A DNA stretch of 39,013 bases from Gammaproteobacteria bacterium (GTDB taxonomy: Bacteria; Pseudomonadota; Gammaproteobacteria; UBA9214). The notes beneath the pieces were generated by a model. That model was not told the origin of the DNA. It ran no database searches and was given only the letters and a program-made list of their open reading frames with translations. Shown piece after piece: positions 1 to 12,066 of the stretch; positions within the stretch are counted from its first letter, which is position 1, and every line of letters starts with the position of its first letter. The stretch lies in NCBI GenBank assembly GCA_003230545.1, contig QIFB01000177.1, forward strand, positions 1 to 39,013. The letters are read 5' to 3'. The position numbers and the translations under genes were made by a program.

Positions 1-1579
1 GTTCCATGTACTCCGACATATCGAAGCGCACCAGTTCGAGCCCCATGATACGTGCCAGTTGCCGGGTGACCTCGGTTTTGCCGACACCGGTTGGTCCGGC
101 AAACAGGTAGGATCCGATCGGCCGGTTCTCGGTGCCAAGGCCGGATCGCGACATCTTGATGGCAGATGCGAGGGCATCGATGGCCTGATCCTGGCCATAG
201 ACCACCATTTTCAGGTCACGTTCGAGGTTACGCAGGTTTTCCTTGTCAGAGACCGTAACGGTCTTGGCCGGGATCCGTGCCATCTGTGCAATGATGGTCT
301 CGATATCTGTGACACCGATGGTCTTCTTGCGGCGTGACCGTGCACGCAGGCGCTGACTGGCCCCGGCCTCGTCGATGACATCGACGGCCTTGTCAGGCAG
401 GTGCCGGTCATTGATGTAGCGGTCGGCCAGTTCGGCCGCGGCGCGCAGGGCGCGCGGTGAATACTTAACCTTGTGGTGCTCCTCAAAGCGCGAGCGCAGT
501 CCTTTCAGTATATCCACGGTTTCTTCAACGCTGGGCTCGCTGATATCGATTTTCTGGAACCGTCTCGACAGCGCATGGTCTTTTTCGAAGATGCCCCGGT
601 ATTCCTGGTAGGTAGTGGAACCGATGCATTTCAGTTCACCCGAGGCCAGCATTGGCTTGATCAGGTTCGAGGCATCCATGACCCCGCCCGAGGCAGCGCC
701 TGCCCCGATAATGGTGTGGATCTCGTCGATGAACAGGATGGCGCCCTCTTCCTTGTGCAACTGGGCAAGTACCGCCTTGAAGCGTTTTTCAAAGTCGCCG
801 CGGTACTTGGTGCCGGCAACCAGTGAGCCGAGGTCGAGTGAGTAGATTGTACTGCCCAGCAGTATGTCGGGAACCTCGCCCTCGACGATCATCTTTGCGA
901 GTCCCTCGGCCAGCGCGGTCTTGCCGACGCCGGCCTCGCCAACGAACAGCGGATTGTTCTTGCGCCGCCGGCACAGGATCTGGACGGTGCGGCGGACTTC
1001 CGGGCGACGTCCAATCAACGGATCGATCTTCCCCTGTGCCGCCTGCTCGTTCAGGCTGGTTGCAAATGCTTCCAGTGGCTGTTTCTGGGTGCTTTCGGTA
1101 TCCGGGATGGCCTCGGTACTTTCCAGGTTCTCTTCCGGTGAATCATGTACCCTGGATATGCCATGGGAAATATAGTTGACGACATCCAGCCGGGTGATAT
1201 TCAGCTTGTTGAGAAAATAGACTGCCTGTGATTCCTGCTCGCTGAATATGGCCACCAGCACATTGGCGCCGGTCACTTCGTTGCGATCAGATGACTGTAC
1301 GTGGAATACGGCACGCTGCAGTACGCGCTGGAAGCCGAGTGTCGGCTGGGTTTCACGCGTGTCATCCTGTGACAGCAAGGGCGTGGTTTCATCCAGGAAG
1401 CGGGACAGTTCCTGCTTCAACTGTTCGATGTCGGTACCGCAGGCACGCAGTACCTCGACGGCAGAAGGATTTCCCAGCAAGGCAAACAGCAGGTGTTCAA
1501 CCGTCATGAATTCATGCGATTTCTCCCGCGCCTCCTTGAAGGCGAGGTTCAGCGTAAATTCAAGTTCCTTACTCAGCAT
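1..1579 (-). CDS. clpA: ATP-dependent Clp protease ATPase subunit ClpA (3' part off window)
   Basis: Hexameric AAA+ unfoldase that feeds substrates to the ClpP peptidase; cytoplasmic. Reading the minus strand from ATG 1579 gives about 526 residues of an expected ~750, so the rest of the second ATPase domain lies beyond base 1. The N-domain (about 1-145) is followed by AAA-1 with Walker A GEAGVGKT at residues 214-221 and a Walker B LFIDEIH. AAA-2 begins with Walker A GPTGVGKT at residues 495-502. The start is supported by a GAGGG ribosome site 6 nt upstream. It lies 21 nt downstream of clpS, the usual adaptor-unfoldase operon. Identification is secure from the two AAA modules and the clpS neighbour. 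Confidence 0.96.
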   Translation of the reverse strand, partial: MLSKELEFTLNLAFKEAREKSHEFMTVEHLLFALLGNPSAVEVLRACGTDIEQLKQELSRFLDETTPLLSQDDTRETQPTLGFQRVLQRAVFHVQSSDRNEVTGANVLVAIFSEQESQAVYFLNKLNITRLDVVNYISHGISRVHDSPEENLESTEAIPDTESTQKQPLEAFATSLNEQAAQGKIDPLIGRRPEVRRTVQILCRRRKNNPLFVGEAGVGKTALAEGLAKMIVEGEVPDILLGSTIYSLDLGSLVAGTKYRGDFEKRFKAVLAQLHKEEGAILFIDEIHTIIGAGAASGGVMDASNLIKPMLASGELKCIGSTTYQEYRGIFEKDHALSRRFQKIDISEPSVEETVDILKGLRSRFEEHHKVKYSPRALRAAAELADRYINDRHLPDKAVDVIDEAGASQRLRARSRRKKTIGVTDIETIIAQMARIPAKTVTVSDKENLRNLERDLKMVVYGQDQAIDALASAIKMSRSGLGTENRPIGSYLFAGPTGVGKTEVTRQLARIMGLELVRFDMSEYME

Positions 1580-1600
1580 AGTGAACCCTCAATCGGCAGC

Positions 1601-1921
1601 TCAGGCCTCTTCCATGTTGCACAGCAGCGGGTGCTGGTGACGCCGTGAATATTCATTGGCCTGGGCAACCTTGGTTTCTGCAATCTCGTGGGTAAATACC
1701 CCGCATACCCCCTTTCCCTGCGTATGTACGTGCAGCATGACCCGGGTCGCTTTTTCCCGGTCCATGCCAAACAACTGCTCCAGTAACATGACAACAAATT
1801 CCATTGGTGTGTAGTCATCGTTCATAAGGACCACCTTGTACAGGGGCGGTTCCCTGGTTTCCGGTCTTGCCTCCTTGAGAGCAAGACCTTCATCACTGTC
1901 ATATCTGCGTTCATTTTCCAT
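1601..1921 (-). CDS. clpS: ClpS, N-end-rule adaptor of ClpAP
   Basis: Small cytoplasmic adaptor (106 aa) that binds the ClpA N-domain and delivers proteins with destabilising N-terminal residues. The sequence shows the family core: a disordered N-terminus (residues 1-24), then [20 protein letters not shown] with the conserved N-D-D-Y-T hydrophobic-pocket residues, and the later [10 protein letters not shown] and FTHEIAETK motifs. Length is normal for the family. It is the first gene of a clpS-clpA operon. The upstream 300 bp is shared with a divergent cold-shock gene and contains a consensus -35 hexamer for this strand within a dyad (see 1999-2020). Confidence 0.96.
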   Translation of the reverse strand: MENERRYDSDEGLALKEARPETREPPLYKVVLMNDDYTPMEFVVMLLEQLFGMDREKATRVMLHVHTQGKGVCGVFTHEIAETKVAQANEYSRRHQHPLLCNMEEA

Positions 1922-1998
1922 CGTCAGGCGTCGGGTCTGTTTGCAGCAGGATTTCCTGTATCCGGGCTCGCTATACAGTAAAAAATCCCGCTAAAAAA

Positions 1999-2020
1999 AC
2001 AACATACAGTATGTTGTCAA
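1999..2020 (-). promoter_or_regulatory. Dyad overlapping a consensus -35 hexamer upstream of clpS
   Basis: Positions 1999-2017 form a 19-nt dyad with 8-base arms ACAACATA and TATGTTGT around a CAG centre. On the minus strand a perfect TTGACA (2020-2015) overlaps its edge, pointing at clpS about 95 nt downstream. The matching -10 is poor (a T-rich hexamer), so the start point is uncertain. The arrangement resembles a repressor operator over a promoter, but no regulator is identified; it is not a good LexA box. Confidence 0.4.
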
Positions 2021-2093
2021 TCATAGCACCAGAACCGCAGCAATAAAATCCACACGGCAGTCACACCAGTAAATCGGCTGAAAAAATACATAC

Positions 2094-2121
2094 TTGACTG
2101 AATATTGGAGGTGAATAAACT
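2094..2121 (+). promoter_or_regulatory. Sigma-70-type promoter for the cold-shock gene
   Basis: TTGACT (2094-2099) and TAAACT (2116-2121) are separated by 16 nt and point toward the cold-shock gene. A start near 2128 would give a leader of about 117 nt before ATG 2245. Long structured leaders are typical of CspA-type mRNAs and act in cold-dependent translation; whether this leader does so is inference. Confidence 0.5.
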
Positions 2122-2244
2122 AGTACGCGATGATCGTAGCTAACGGTCACGGGGGGAGGAACAACCGGAAATTCATTTTACAGGATGCCGGGGAAGCCTG
2201 TTTATAACAATGATGGATGGAATTCCGTCGGGGGGTGGATGGTT

Positions 2245-2451
2245 ATGTCAGTTGGTACAGTCAAGTGGTTCAGCAATTCCAAGGGTTACGGTTTTATCTC
2301 TCCTGATGAAGGTGGAGAGGATGTGTTCGCACATTTTTCCGCAATCGAGATGGAAGGATACAAGTCACTCAACGAAGGTCAGAAAGTCGAATTTGATATA
2401 ACGGACGGGCCAAAGGGTCTGCAGGCATCCAATATCAAGGAAGCGCTGTAA
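2245..2451 (+). CDS. Cold-shock domain protein (CspA family)
   Basis: A 68-residue single cold-shock domain, an OB fold that binds single-stranded RNA/DNA. RNP1-like KGYGFI and RNP2-like DVFAHF motifs are clear, after the canonical GTVKWF start. ATG 2245 was chosen because it gives the standard family length and has a G-rich ribosome site a few bases upstream. The frame stays open upstream to 2185, but those 20 residues do not belong to the family. It is divergent from clpS, monocistronic, and ends at a strong hairpin terminator. A second, distinct csp lies at 35467. Confidence 0.93.
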   Translation: MSVGTVKWFSNSKGYGFISPDEGGEDVFAHFSAIEMEGYKSLNEGQKVEFDITDGPKGLQASNIKEAL

Positions 2452-2463
2452 GCGTAACCAAAA

Positions 2464-2491
2464 AAAGACCCCTGCGGGTGCAGGGGTCTTT
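2464..2491. terminator. Bidirectional intrinsic terminator
   Basis: A perfect 12-bp stem (2464-2475 with 2480-2491) and a GGGT loop. On the minus strand it is followed by a run of Us, and on the plus strand its stem ends in UUU. It therefore sits between two convergent genes (csp ending 2451, exported protein ending 2531) and can stop both. Confidence 0.85.
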
Positions 2492-2530
2492 GATACTGCC
2501 TGCTCTGCAGTACTGCAGAGTTAACTGCGG

Positions 2531-3448
2531 TTACGGCTCTTCACCTGATGCCTGGATCAGGGCTTCCTCGATCGCATCCGGAGCACACATGATGCTGAAG
2601 AAGGTAGCGCCGGTTTCACTCGCCATCATCGGCAGGTGCGGCCAGTTGATGGCGATACGGAAGCGGGCATACAGGGCGTAGGCCGTACCGTCGGAGACTA
2701 CGATTTCGTATGGCAGGTGGGCCGTGTGACGCGGGGTGGACTTGTCAATCTTGTTCATGACGAATTTATCACCACTGCAGTCATCCGCATCCTTGCCCTT
2801 CAGGGCAACACCGAAAATGGTCTCGTCCTTGCCGGGAATGTCGATGCGATAGACCTTGGCGGTTGCACCCAGGCCGGCAGCCAGCGAGTCTTCAACGGCC
2901 TTCACCGCTTCAGCCTGGCTGTCGTACTCGGCCAGCTCGCTCGGGTCATCAAAGTATTCCATCATGATGGTGTAGTGGTACTCACGCAGGTCGCTGGCGG
3001 TCAGCTCCTTCTCGGAACCAAAGTCCTGCTGTGCACCCAGGGCGCCTTCCAGTGCCGCGCGGGCAGCGGAACCGTCGCCATCCATGCGATAGGCCGCCGC
3101 CATGTAGACCGGGTTGGTGTAGGCAACTTCAATATCATTACCGTTCTTGGTAACGGAAACGCGTGCCGCTGCACCATAGGCGCCGAATTCAGACTTTGCA
3201 GCAGCCGCCTTCATGGCGTCATTGGTGACAATGATGATGTTGGCGCCGCTGTAGGGAGAGTACTCGCCGACGACCTGGAAACCGGCCCCGGTGAGCTTGC
3301 CCTTGACATCGGCAGATACGGAGGCAACATCACCGGTGGACTTGGAGGCCAGTACGAATGGCATCAGGATTTCCTCTGCCAGTGCACCACCCATTGAGTA
3401 GATGAAGAGAACTCCCGTTAATAGTGTTTTTCTTAGCAATGAAAGCAT
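2531..3448 (-). CDS. Exported protein of unknown function, DUF302-like N-terminal half
   Basis: About 305 residues, starting with a clear signal peptide (LLRKTLLTGVLFIYSMGGALA, cleavage near AEE). The mature N-terminal half (roughly 45-120), VKGKLTGAGFQVVGEYSP onward to PVYMAAAYRM, has the alternating pattern of the DUF302-type fold; this is a fold guess, not a firm family call. The C-terminal half includes DDCSGDKFVMNKID and a Trp/Pro-rich tail, with two cysteines. ATG 3448 was chosen over the upstream TTG because an ideal AAGGAGG lies 8 nt before it. It stands alone and ends at the shared terminator at 2464-2491. Function is not known. Confidence 0.75.
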   Translation of the reverse strand: MLSLLRKTLLTGVLFIYSMGGALAEEILMPFVLASKSTGDVASVSADVKGKLTGAGFQVVGEYSPYSGANIIIVTNDAMKAAAAKSEFGAYGAAARVSVTKNGNDIEVAYTNPVYMAAAYRMDGDGSAARAALEGALGAQQDFGSEKELTASDLREYHYTIMMEYFDDPSELAEYDSQAEAVKAVEDSLAAGLGATAKVYRIDIPGKDETIFGVALKGKDADDCSGDKFVMNKIDKSTPRHTAHLPYEIVVSDGTAYALYARFRIAINWPHLPMMASETGATFFSIMCAPDAIEEALIQASGEEP

Positions 3449-3677
3449 TACCAACCCCTCCTTAGAGATACATAAAGAAACGTAAATTAGTGTTTGTTAA
3501 ATCGCTACATTTGTACATCGGGACGCTGCCATGAAAAGGCCAGATTCCCGGCGCGAAAATGAACGGCGATTATAGGTGAATCATCTGGCATGTGCGAGCG
3601 TCAATATTTCAGCAGTTACCCCGGGCGCGGCTAACGTATACCATTTATAGATATTCGCCATTACCTTCTGAAAGCCA

Positions 3678-4292
3678 ATGAAATATTCCGGAAATCGAAT
3701 GAAAGCCTGCATCCCTGCTGTCCTCCTGTTCTGGCCCGCCATCGTGGCCGCAGATTTTTTCTCCGACGCGGCCGTGATCCCGGCGCCGCGCCCGGAGCTG
3801 TTTTCCGTTTGCTACGACCACAGCTGTAACACGATCGTAACCGACACCCTGTCCCCGGAAGAGTGGCGTACGGCCTCTGCCGAACTCATGCTGCCATTAC
3901 CGTCTGCGGCTGATGAGCGTCATGCTGTTGCGCTGGCCATCGCCGCCATGGAAGATATCGTCGGCCGTCATACGGGGACCGATATCGACAGTGGCGGCAA
4001 CCTGAGGGGGTTCGGAAGACCTTCACAAATGGACTGCATCGATGAGTCCACCAATACCAACACCTATTTGCTGATGTTTGAGCGTGACGGCTTGTTGAAG
4101 CATCACACAGTGGTCAGACGGTCCACCCGCTTTGGCCTGTTTGTCGGTATGCCGCATACCACTGCCGTAATACAGGATAACGAGACGCAGCAGCGCTATG
4201 TCGTGGATTCGTGGTTTCATGACAATGGCAAGCCACCCTATATCGAAAGACTTGAGCTCTGGAAAGCCGGTAGCGAGCCCGATGCTGAATAA
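3678..4292 (+). CDS. Exported protein with a putative transglutaminase-like Cys-His-Asp triad
   Basis: 204 residues with an N-terminal hydrophobic export signal (about residues 8-25, ending AAD). ATG 3699 (residue 8) is an equally good start and neither has a strong ribosome site. The conserved-looking core reads DCIDESTNTNTYL around Cys120, then PHTTAVIQ with His160 and YVVDSWF with Asp177. The order and spacing resemble bacterial transglutaminase-like cysteine proteinases. That assignment is inference; no family name is recognised. Two more cysteines (45, 50) near the mature N-terminus could form a disulfide. Only 6 nt separate it from mnmA, so the two are probably co-transcribed although their roles look unrelated. 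Confidence 0.75.
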   Translation: MKYSGNRMKACIPAVLLFWPAIVAADFFSDAAVIPAPRPELFSVCYDHSCNTIVTDTLSPEEWRTASAELMLPLPSAADERHAVALAIAAMEDIVGRHTGTDIDSGGNLRGFGRPSQMDCIDESTNTNTYLLMFERDGLLKHHTVVRRSTRFGLFVGMPHTTAVIQDNETQQRYVVDSWFHDNGKPPYIERLELWKAGSEPDAE

Positions 4293-4298
4293 ACGCCG

Positions 4299-5375
4299 AT
4301 GAAGCATATTGTCGTTGGGCTGTCGGGCGGGGTCGATTCGGCCGTTGCCGCCCTCCTCCTCAAGCAGGCGGGCCACCGGGTGACCGCGGTCTTCATGAAG
4401 AACTGGGATGAAGATGATGATACGGGCTACTGCCCGGCTGCAGCCGACCTGGAAGATGCCCGCAAGATTTGCGACATCCTTGATGTCGAGCTGCAGACGG
4501 TCAGTTTTTCCCCGGAATACTGGGACCGGGTATTCACACGGTTTCTCGATGAATACCGCGCCGGGCGTACCCCGAATCCGGACATTGTCTGCAACCGGGA
4601 AATCAAGTTCCGTGCCTTCCTCGATCATGGCCTTGGGCTGGGCGCGGATGCAATCGCAACGGGTCACTATGCGCGGCTTGAGAACAATACCCGGGTCAGG
4701 CTGCTCAAGGGCGCCGACAGCGGCAAGGACCAGACCTATTTTCTGCATACCCTGGACCAGTCACAGCTGGCAAGCACACGGTTCCCGGTCGGGCACCTGG
4801 AAAAGCGACGCGTTCGCGAGCTGGCAGCAGAGAATGGTTTTCCGAATCATGCCAAGAAAGACAGCACCGGAATCTGTTTTATCGGTGAGCGCAAGTTCAG
4901 TGATTTTCTTGCGCACTACCTTCCAGGACAGCCCGGTGAAATAAAAACGCTGGATGACGCGGTGATCGGTGAGCACCAGGGCCTGGTGTTCTATACGCTG
5001 GGCCAGCGCCAGGGCCTGGGGATCGGTGGTTTGAAGGATACCAGCGGCGCACCCTGGTACGTGGCGTGCAAGGAGACGGACACCAACGTGCTGCGCGTGG
5101 TGCAGGGTGTGGACCACCCGGCCCTGTTCAGCCGGCAGCTGCATGCCAGCCAACTGCACTGGATTTCCGGGAGCCGCCCGGCCCTGCCGCTGTCCTGTAC
5201 GGCACGCATCCGCCACCAGCAGGAAGACCAGCCCTGCATGATTACCGCAACGCACAGCGGTGAATGTATGGTTGAGTTCCGGCAGCCACAACGTGCCGTT
5301 ACACCGGGCCAGTCCGTGGTGTTTTACGATAACGAGGAATGCCTTGGCGGCGGTATCATCGAGCGCTCAACATGA
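4299..5375 (+). CDS. mnmA: tRNA-specific 2-thiouridylase MnmA
   Basis: Forms 2-thiouridine at tRNA wobble position 34 (Glu, Gln, Lys), taking sulfur from the Tus relay and ATP for activation. The PP-loop SGGVDS is at residues 9-14. The two catalytic cysteines are Cys98 (NPDIVCNREIKF) and Cys193 (STGICFIGE). Length (358 aa) is normal. The C-terminal beta-barrel includes LGQRQGLGIGG and ends with a typical GQ-VVFY-CLGGGII motif. The stop overlaps the hflD start by 4 nt (ATGA), the standard gammaproteobacterial mnmA-hflD arrangement. Confidence 0.97.
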   Translation: MKHIVVGLSGGVDSAVAALLLKQAGHRVTAVFMKNWDEDDDTGYCPAAADLEDARKICDILDVELQTVSFSPEYWDRVFTRFLDEYRAGRTPNPDIVCNREIKFRAFLDHGLGLGADAIATGHYARLENNTRVRLLKGADSGKDQTYFLHTLDQSQLASTRFPVGHLEKRRVRELAAENGFPNHAKKDSTGICFIGERKFSDFLAHYLPGQPGEIKTLDDAVIGEHQGLVFYTLGQRQGLGIGGLKDTSGAPWYVACKETDTNVLRVVQGVDHPALFSRQLHASQLHWISGSRPALPLSCTARIRHQQEDQPCMITATHSGECMVEFRQPQRAVTPGQSVVFYDNEECLGGGIIERST

Positions 5376-6007
5376 ATGCCGATCTGCATCATCTCGCAAT
5401 TGCCCTCGCCGGTGTTTTTCAGGCGGTCCGGCTGGTGCAGCTGACCGCCAGTGGCCAGTATTGTGACGAGGCGGCATTCAATACCTGTTTGAACGGGATT
5501 TTCAATACAGATCCGGAGTCGGCGGAGTCGGTCTTTGGCGACGTGTCCGGGCTGACAACAGGGCTGGAAGCCGCGTCCAGGCAACTGGGCAACAAGAAAG
5601 CGGATCGTGATATGGAGCTGACCCGTTACGTGGTGACGGTGCTCTACCTCGAACGCAAACTGCACAGGAAGAAGGCGCTGCTGGATGCCATTGGAACGGG
5701 AATCGAGAAGGCGCGCGCACAGTCGGAATTTCTCGGGTTGACGCACCCGGGTGTGATCGCAAGTCTTGCCGATTGCTACCTGCAGACTGTCAGCACATTG
5801 CGTCCGCGGATTATCGTGAACGGTGAACAGGCGATACTCGGTAACCCGGATATTCAGCACCGGATTCGCAGCCTGCTGCTGGCTGCGATGCGTTCCGCGG
5901 TGCTCTGGCGCCAGTGTGGTGGTGGCCGCCTGACACTGCTATTGCAGCGCAAGCGCTTGTTCGAAGCAATCCATGCGTTGCTGGATGAAGCTCGCCGCAG
6001 CGGGTGA
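5372..6007 (+). CDS. hflD: HflD homologue (high-frequency lysogenization protein)
   Basis: 211 residues, all-helical and peripheral-membrane in the known family. In E. coli it modulates lambda CII stability, and its conservation beside mnmA suggests a housekeeping role still unclear. ATG 5372 overlaps the mnmA stop as ATGA, so translation is coupled. The frame is open for 11 codons upstream, which are inside mnmA and not family-like. Recognisable features are the QLTASGQ start and the C-terminal LLLAAMRSAVLWRQCGGGR block. Confidence 0.9.
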   Translation: MNADLHHLAIALAGVFQAVRLVQLTASGQYCDEAAFNTCLNGIFNTDPESAESVFGDVSGLTTGLEAASRQLGNKKADRDMELTRYVVTVLYLERKLHRKKALLDAIGTGIEKARAQSEFLGLTHPGVIASLADCYLQTVSTLRPRIIVNGEQAILGNPDIQHRIRSLLLAAMRSAVLWRQCGGGRLTLLLQRKRLFEAIHALLDEARRSG

Positions 6008-6038
6008 CTGCGTCTGCCCTGCCCTCCATGAATCCATG

Positions 6039-6044
6039 TATAAT
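6039..6044 (+). promoter_or_regulatory. Consensus -10 hexamer upstream of acnA
   Basis: A perfect TATAAT lies 78 nt before the acnA start, in the 114-bp gap after hflD. The -35 region is weak (CTGCCC-like), so an activator or another sigma factor may be involved. The resulting leader would be about 70 nt and includes an AGGAG site 6 nt before ATG 6122. Confidence 0.45.
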
Positions 6045-6121
6045 CACGACCTTGCTGCGGCAGGTACTTCCAGCCTGTAGTCACGTTATTCCCTTAACAG
6101 ATCGAGTCTGCAGGAGAAGTT

Positions 6122-10172
<4,051 letters not shown>

Positions 10173-10225
10173 GGAACCTCTGAAATAAATACACGCCACC
10201 GGGAAGATGACAGGAGTCCGGTTTT

Positions 10226-10774
10226 ATGGACACACCAGCGACTGTGAAAACCGGGTACTCCCGGCTGACGGCAGATGACCGGCAGCTGGGAGCCAGTAAT
10301 CTGGAATTCGAGCTGGACAACAGCGCCGATGTCAGTGCCGTGGCCGAGCACCTGGCCTGCCAGGCGAGCCGTTCCCTGCTGTTACATACTGAAAACCTGG
10401 AAGCGGTGGTATATGACCGGCCAGGCTTCCTTGATGCAGTCAGTCGACTTGCACGTTCCCATGCCCGGGTACGTATCTGGATCCTGTTACAGGATTCACG
10501 CGAGGCCCTGCGTTCAGGACACCGGCTGATCGAGTTGTCCCGGCGCTTGAATACGGCGGTCCAGATTCGCCGGCCAAGCCAGGAGTACCGTCATTTCCAC
10601 GAGTCGTTGCTGCTTGCCGATGGCAGTGGCTACCTGCATCGCCGGAATCCCAATCGCTACGAAGGGGTAGCCAACTTCAGTGATCCCGGCAAGGTTGCCG
10701 AGTGGGGAAAATACTTTATGGAAATATGGGAGCGCAGCGAGCCGGATGCGGAAATAAGACGCCTGCATCTCTGA
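10226..10774 (+). CDS. DUF7931-type protein, phospholipase-D-like fold suspected
   Basis: 182 residues, no signal peptide. The family resembles small gammaproteobacterial proteins sometimes mislabelled as acetyltransferases. The ending HFHESLLLADGSGYLHRRNPNRYEGVANFSDP followed by WGKYFMEIW looks like one half of a phospholipase-D-type domain (His...Asp-Gly...Asn) with a degenerate HKD motif, so enzymatic activity is doubtful. The fold call is inference. It lies 53 nt after purB in the same direction and ends at a weak hairpin. Confidence 0.75.
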   Translation: MDTPATVKTGYSRLTADDRQLGASNLEFELDNSADVSAVAEHLACQASRSLLLHTENLEAVVYDRPGFLDAVSRLARSHARVRIWILLQDSREALRSGHRLIELSRRLNTAVQIRRPSQEYRHFHESLLLADGSGYLHRRNPNRYEGVANFSDPGKVAEWGKYFMEIWERSEPDAEIRRLHL

Positions 10775-10789
10775 AGAGAATACAGGCGT
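10759..10789. terminator. Possible bidirectional terminator between convergent genes
   Basis: ACGCCTG (10759-10765) pairs with CAGGCGT (10783-10789), with a small inner TCTC/GAGA stem, followed by TTT on the plus strand. It lies between the convergent genes ending at 10774 and 10812 and overlaps the end of the first. The U-tract is short, so the strength is uncertain. Confidence 0.4.
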
Positions 10790-10811
10790 TTCCGTGCCCT
10801 GAATTACGCGG

Positions 10812-11327
10812 TTACGGGAATGCCGGGATGACCGGCTCGGTGCCCTCGATCTCGGCCTCGGGGTGATGTTGCCGGACCAGTGTCGTAATTTCGTCCACCC
10901 GGGCCTTTGGTACATCCACCATCATCAGCAGCTCGCCATTTGCGATCGCCGTTTCAAAATCCTTCAGACGGGAGCTCGGTGCAGAAATACCGATCATGCT
11001 GGACATCCAGGCCCCGGCCCCGGCGCCTGCCAGGCCAATTCCGAGAATGGCACCACCGCCGAGCGCCAGTCCGACGCCGGGAATGGTGACGGCCGCGATG
11101 CCGGCCAGTACGCCGGTGGCCCCGCCGATGGCAAGGCCGCGCTCCACGGCGGGAATAAAATCACTTTCCTGTAGCAGGCCGGCTTCCGGCAGGTTGGCTT
11201 CAGTCAGTGCGTGATGATCGGCTGCGGCAATATGCATGTGGCGTGCCTCGATTCGGGCCAGCAGGAGTTCGTCAACGATATTTTTAGCACTGTCGATACC
11301 GGGGATCAGAAAATAGAGTCGCCTCAT
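10812..11327 (-). CDS. Glycine-rich hydrophobic-segment protein, DUF1269-like
   Basis: 171 residues from ATG 11327, which has AAGGAGG 7-8 nt upstream; the longer frame to 11357 lacks such a site. The layout is an N-terminal alpha/beta region (MRRLYFLIPGIDSAKNIVDELLLARIEARHMHI), a central Gly/Ala-rich hydrophobic segment at about 65-110 (GGATGVLAGIAA...GAGAGAWMSSMIG), and a C-terminal region MMVDVPKARVDEITTLV. This is the pattern of general-stress-type DUF1269 proteins with a glycine-zipper-like membrane segment. It is monocistronic. The biological role is unknown. Confidence 0.75.
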   Translation of the reverse strand: MRRLYFLIPGIDSAKNIVDELLLARIEARHMHIAAADHHALTEANLPEAGLLQESDFIPAVERGLAIGGATGVLAGIAAVTIPGVGLALGGGAILGIGLAGAGAGAWMSSMIGISAPSSRLKDFETAIANGELLMMVDVPKARVDEITTLVRQHHPEAEIEGTEPVIPAFP

Positions 11328-11421
11328 AGCCTGCCTCCTTCGTTTATATCGAGCCACGGGTTTTGATTAAAATCCGGGAACTCAACAGGTTGTCTATACA
11401 TATATATAGCCTAAAACGGGG

Positions 11422-12066
11422 TTATTGCCACCGGTACTCCTGTCCGGTGCGGGCGGCTTCCGTGAGCAGCCGTTGATAGTCTTCCGGGGTGTCTACGTCA
11501 TTTCTTGCTGCGAGGCAGTGATAGTCAATGCCGGCGTCGTCAAGTCGCCTGACAGTTTCGGAGAATACTGTGCTGGTACCCCATTCAATCCCGGTAAACA
11601 GGTGCGGGTCCGGTTGCGTCAGGCCGACAAGAAAGTAACCACCGTCACGGGCTGGTCCTACTACTGCACCGGCACCCTGTGCAAGCGCATCCAGGGCCCC
11701 GGTGAGGTCGGCAGCACACAGACCGGGACAGTCGGCACCAACGAGCACGGCCGACCTGGCGCGTTCCAGCGCGTTACTGATGGCATGGTGCATGCGTCTT
11801 CCCAGGTCACCGGCGGACTGTGGATGCAACGTGATGTCATAGTGCTGCGCGCAGTCCTGGAAGAACGGGGTCTCAACGGACGGGCTGCCCCAGAGTTCGA
11901 CCGGCGACAGGCCGGCACTGCAGGCCATGTGCAGCGTGTTGTGAACGAACCGGGCATGGAGACTTGCGGCGCCCTGTTCGCCCAGTAACGGGACCAGCCG
12001 GGTCTTGACCGTACCGGGTTCCGGATCCCTGGCAAACACGAGGATGCGTGACCGGGGAAACTTCAT
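11422..12066 (-). CDS. DUF2064 / TIGR04282-type glycosyltransferase, arsenosugar cluster
   Basis: 214 residues with a nucleotidyl/glycosyltransferase-A-like fold. Near the N-terminus it reads ILVFARDPEPGTVKTRLVPLLG (nucleotide-binding Arg/Lys). VGADCPGL follows at mid-protein, then the ARDGGYFLVGL motif and a C-terminal NDVDTPEDYQ. These are characteristic of the family assigned to arsenosugar biosynthesis because of its co-occurrence with arsS. ATG 12066 overlaps the stop of the preceding glycosyltransferase by 4 nt (ATGA), so the longer frame upstream is not used. It is the last gene of the cluster. The exact sugar transferred is not established. Confidence 0.88.
   Translation of the reverse strand: MKFPRSRILVFARDPEPGTVKTRLVPLLGEQGAASLHARFVHNTLHMACSAGLSPVELWGSPSVETPFFQDCAQHYDITLHPQSAGDLGRRMHHAISNALERARSAVLVGADCPGLCAADLTGALDALAQGAGAVVGPARDGGYFLVGLTQPDPHLFTGIEWGTSTVFSETVRRLDDAGIDYHCLAARNDVDTPEDYQRLLTEAARTGQEYRWQ

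Noticed and set aside
2636-3397. 253-codon plus-strand frame
   Set aside because: It is the antisense shadow of the exported-protein gene at 2531-3448, which has a signal peptide and an ideal ribosome site.
4023-4748. 241-codon minus-strand frame
   Set aside because: Antisense to two real genes (3678 and mnmA), with no recognisable motifs.
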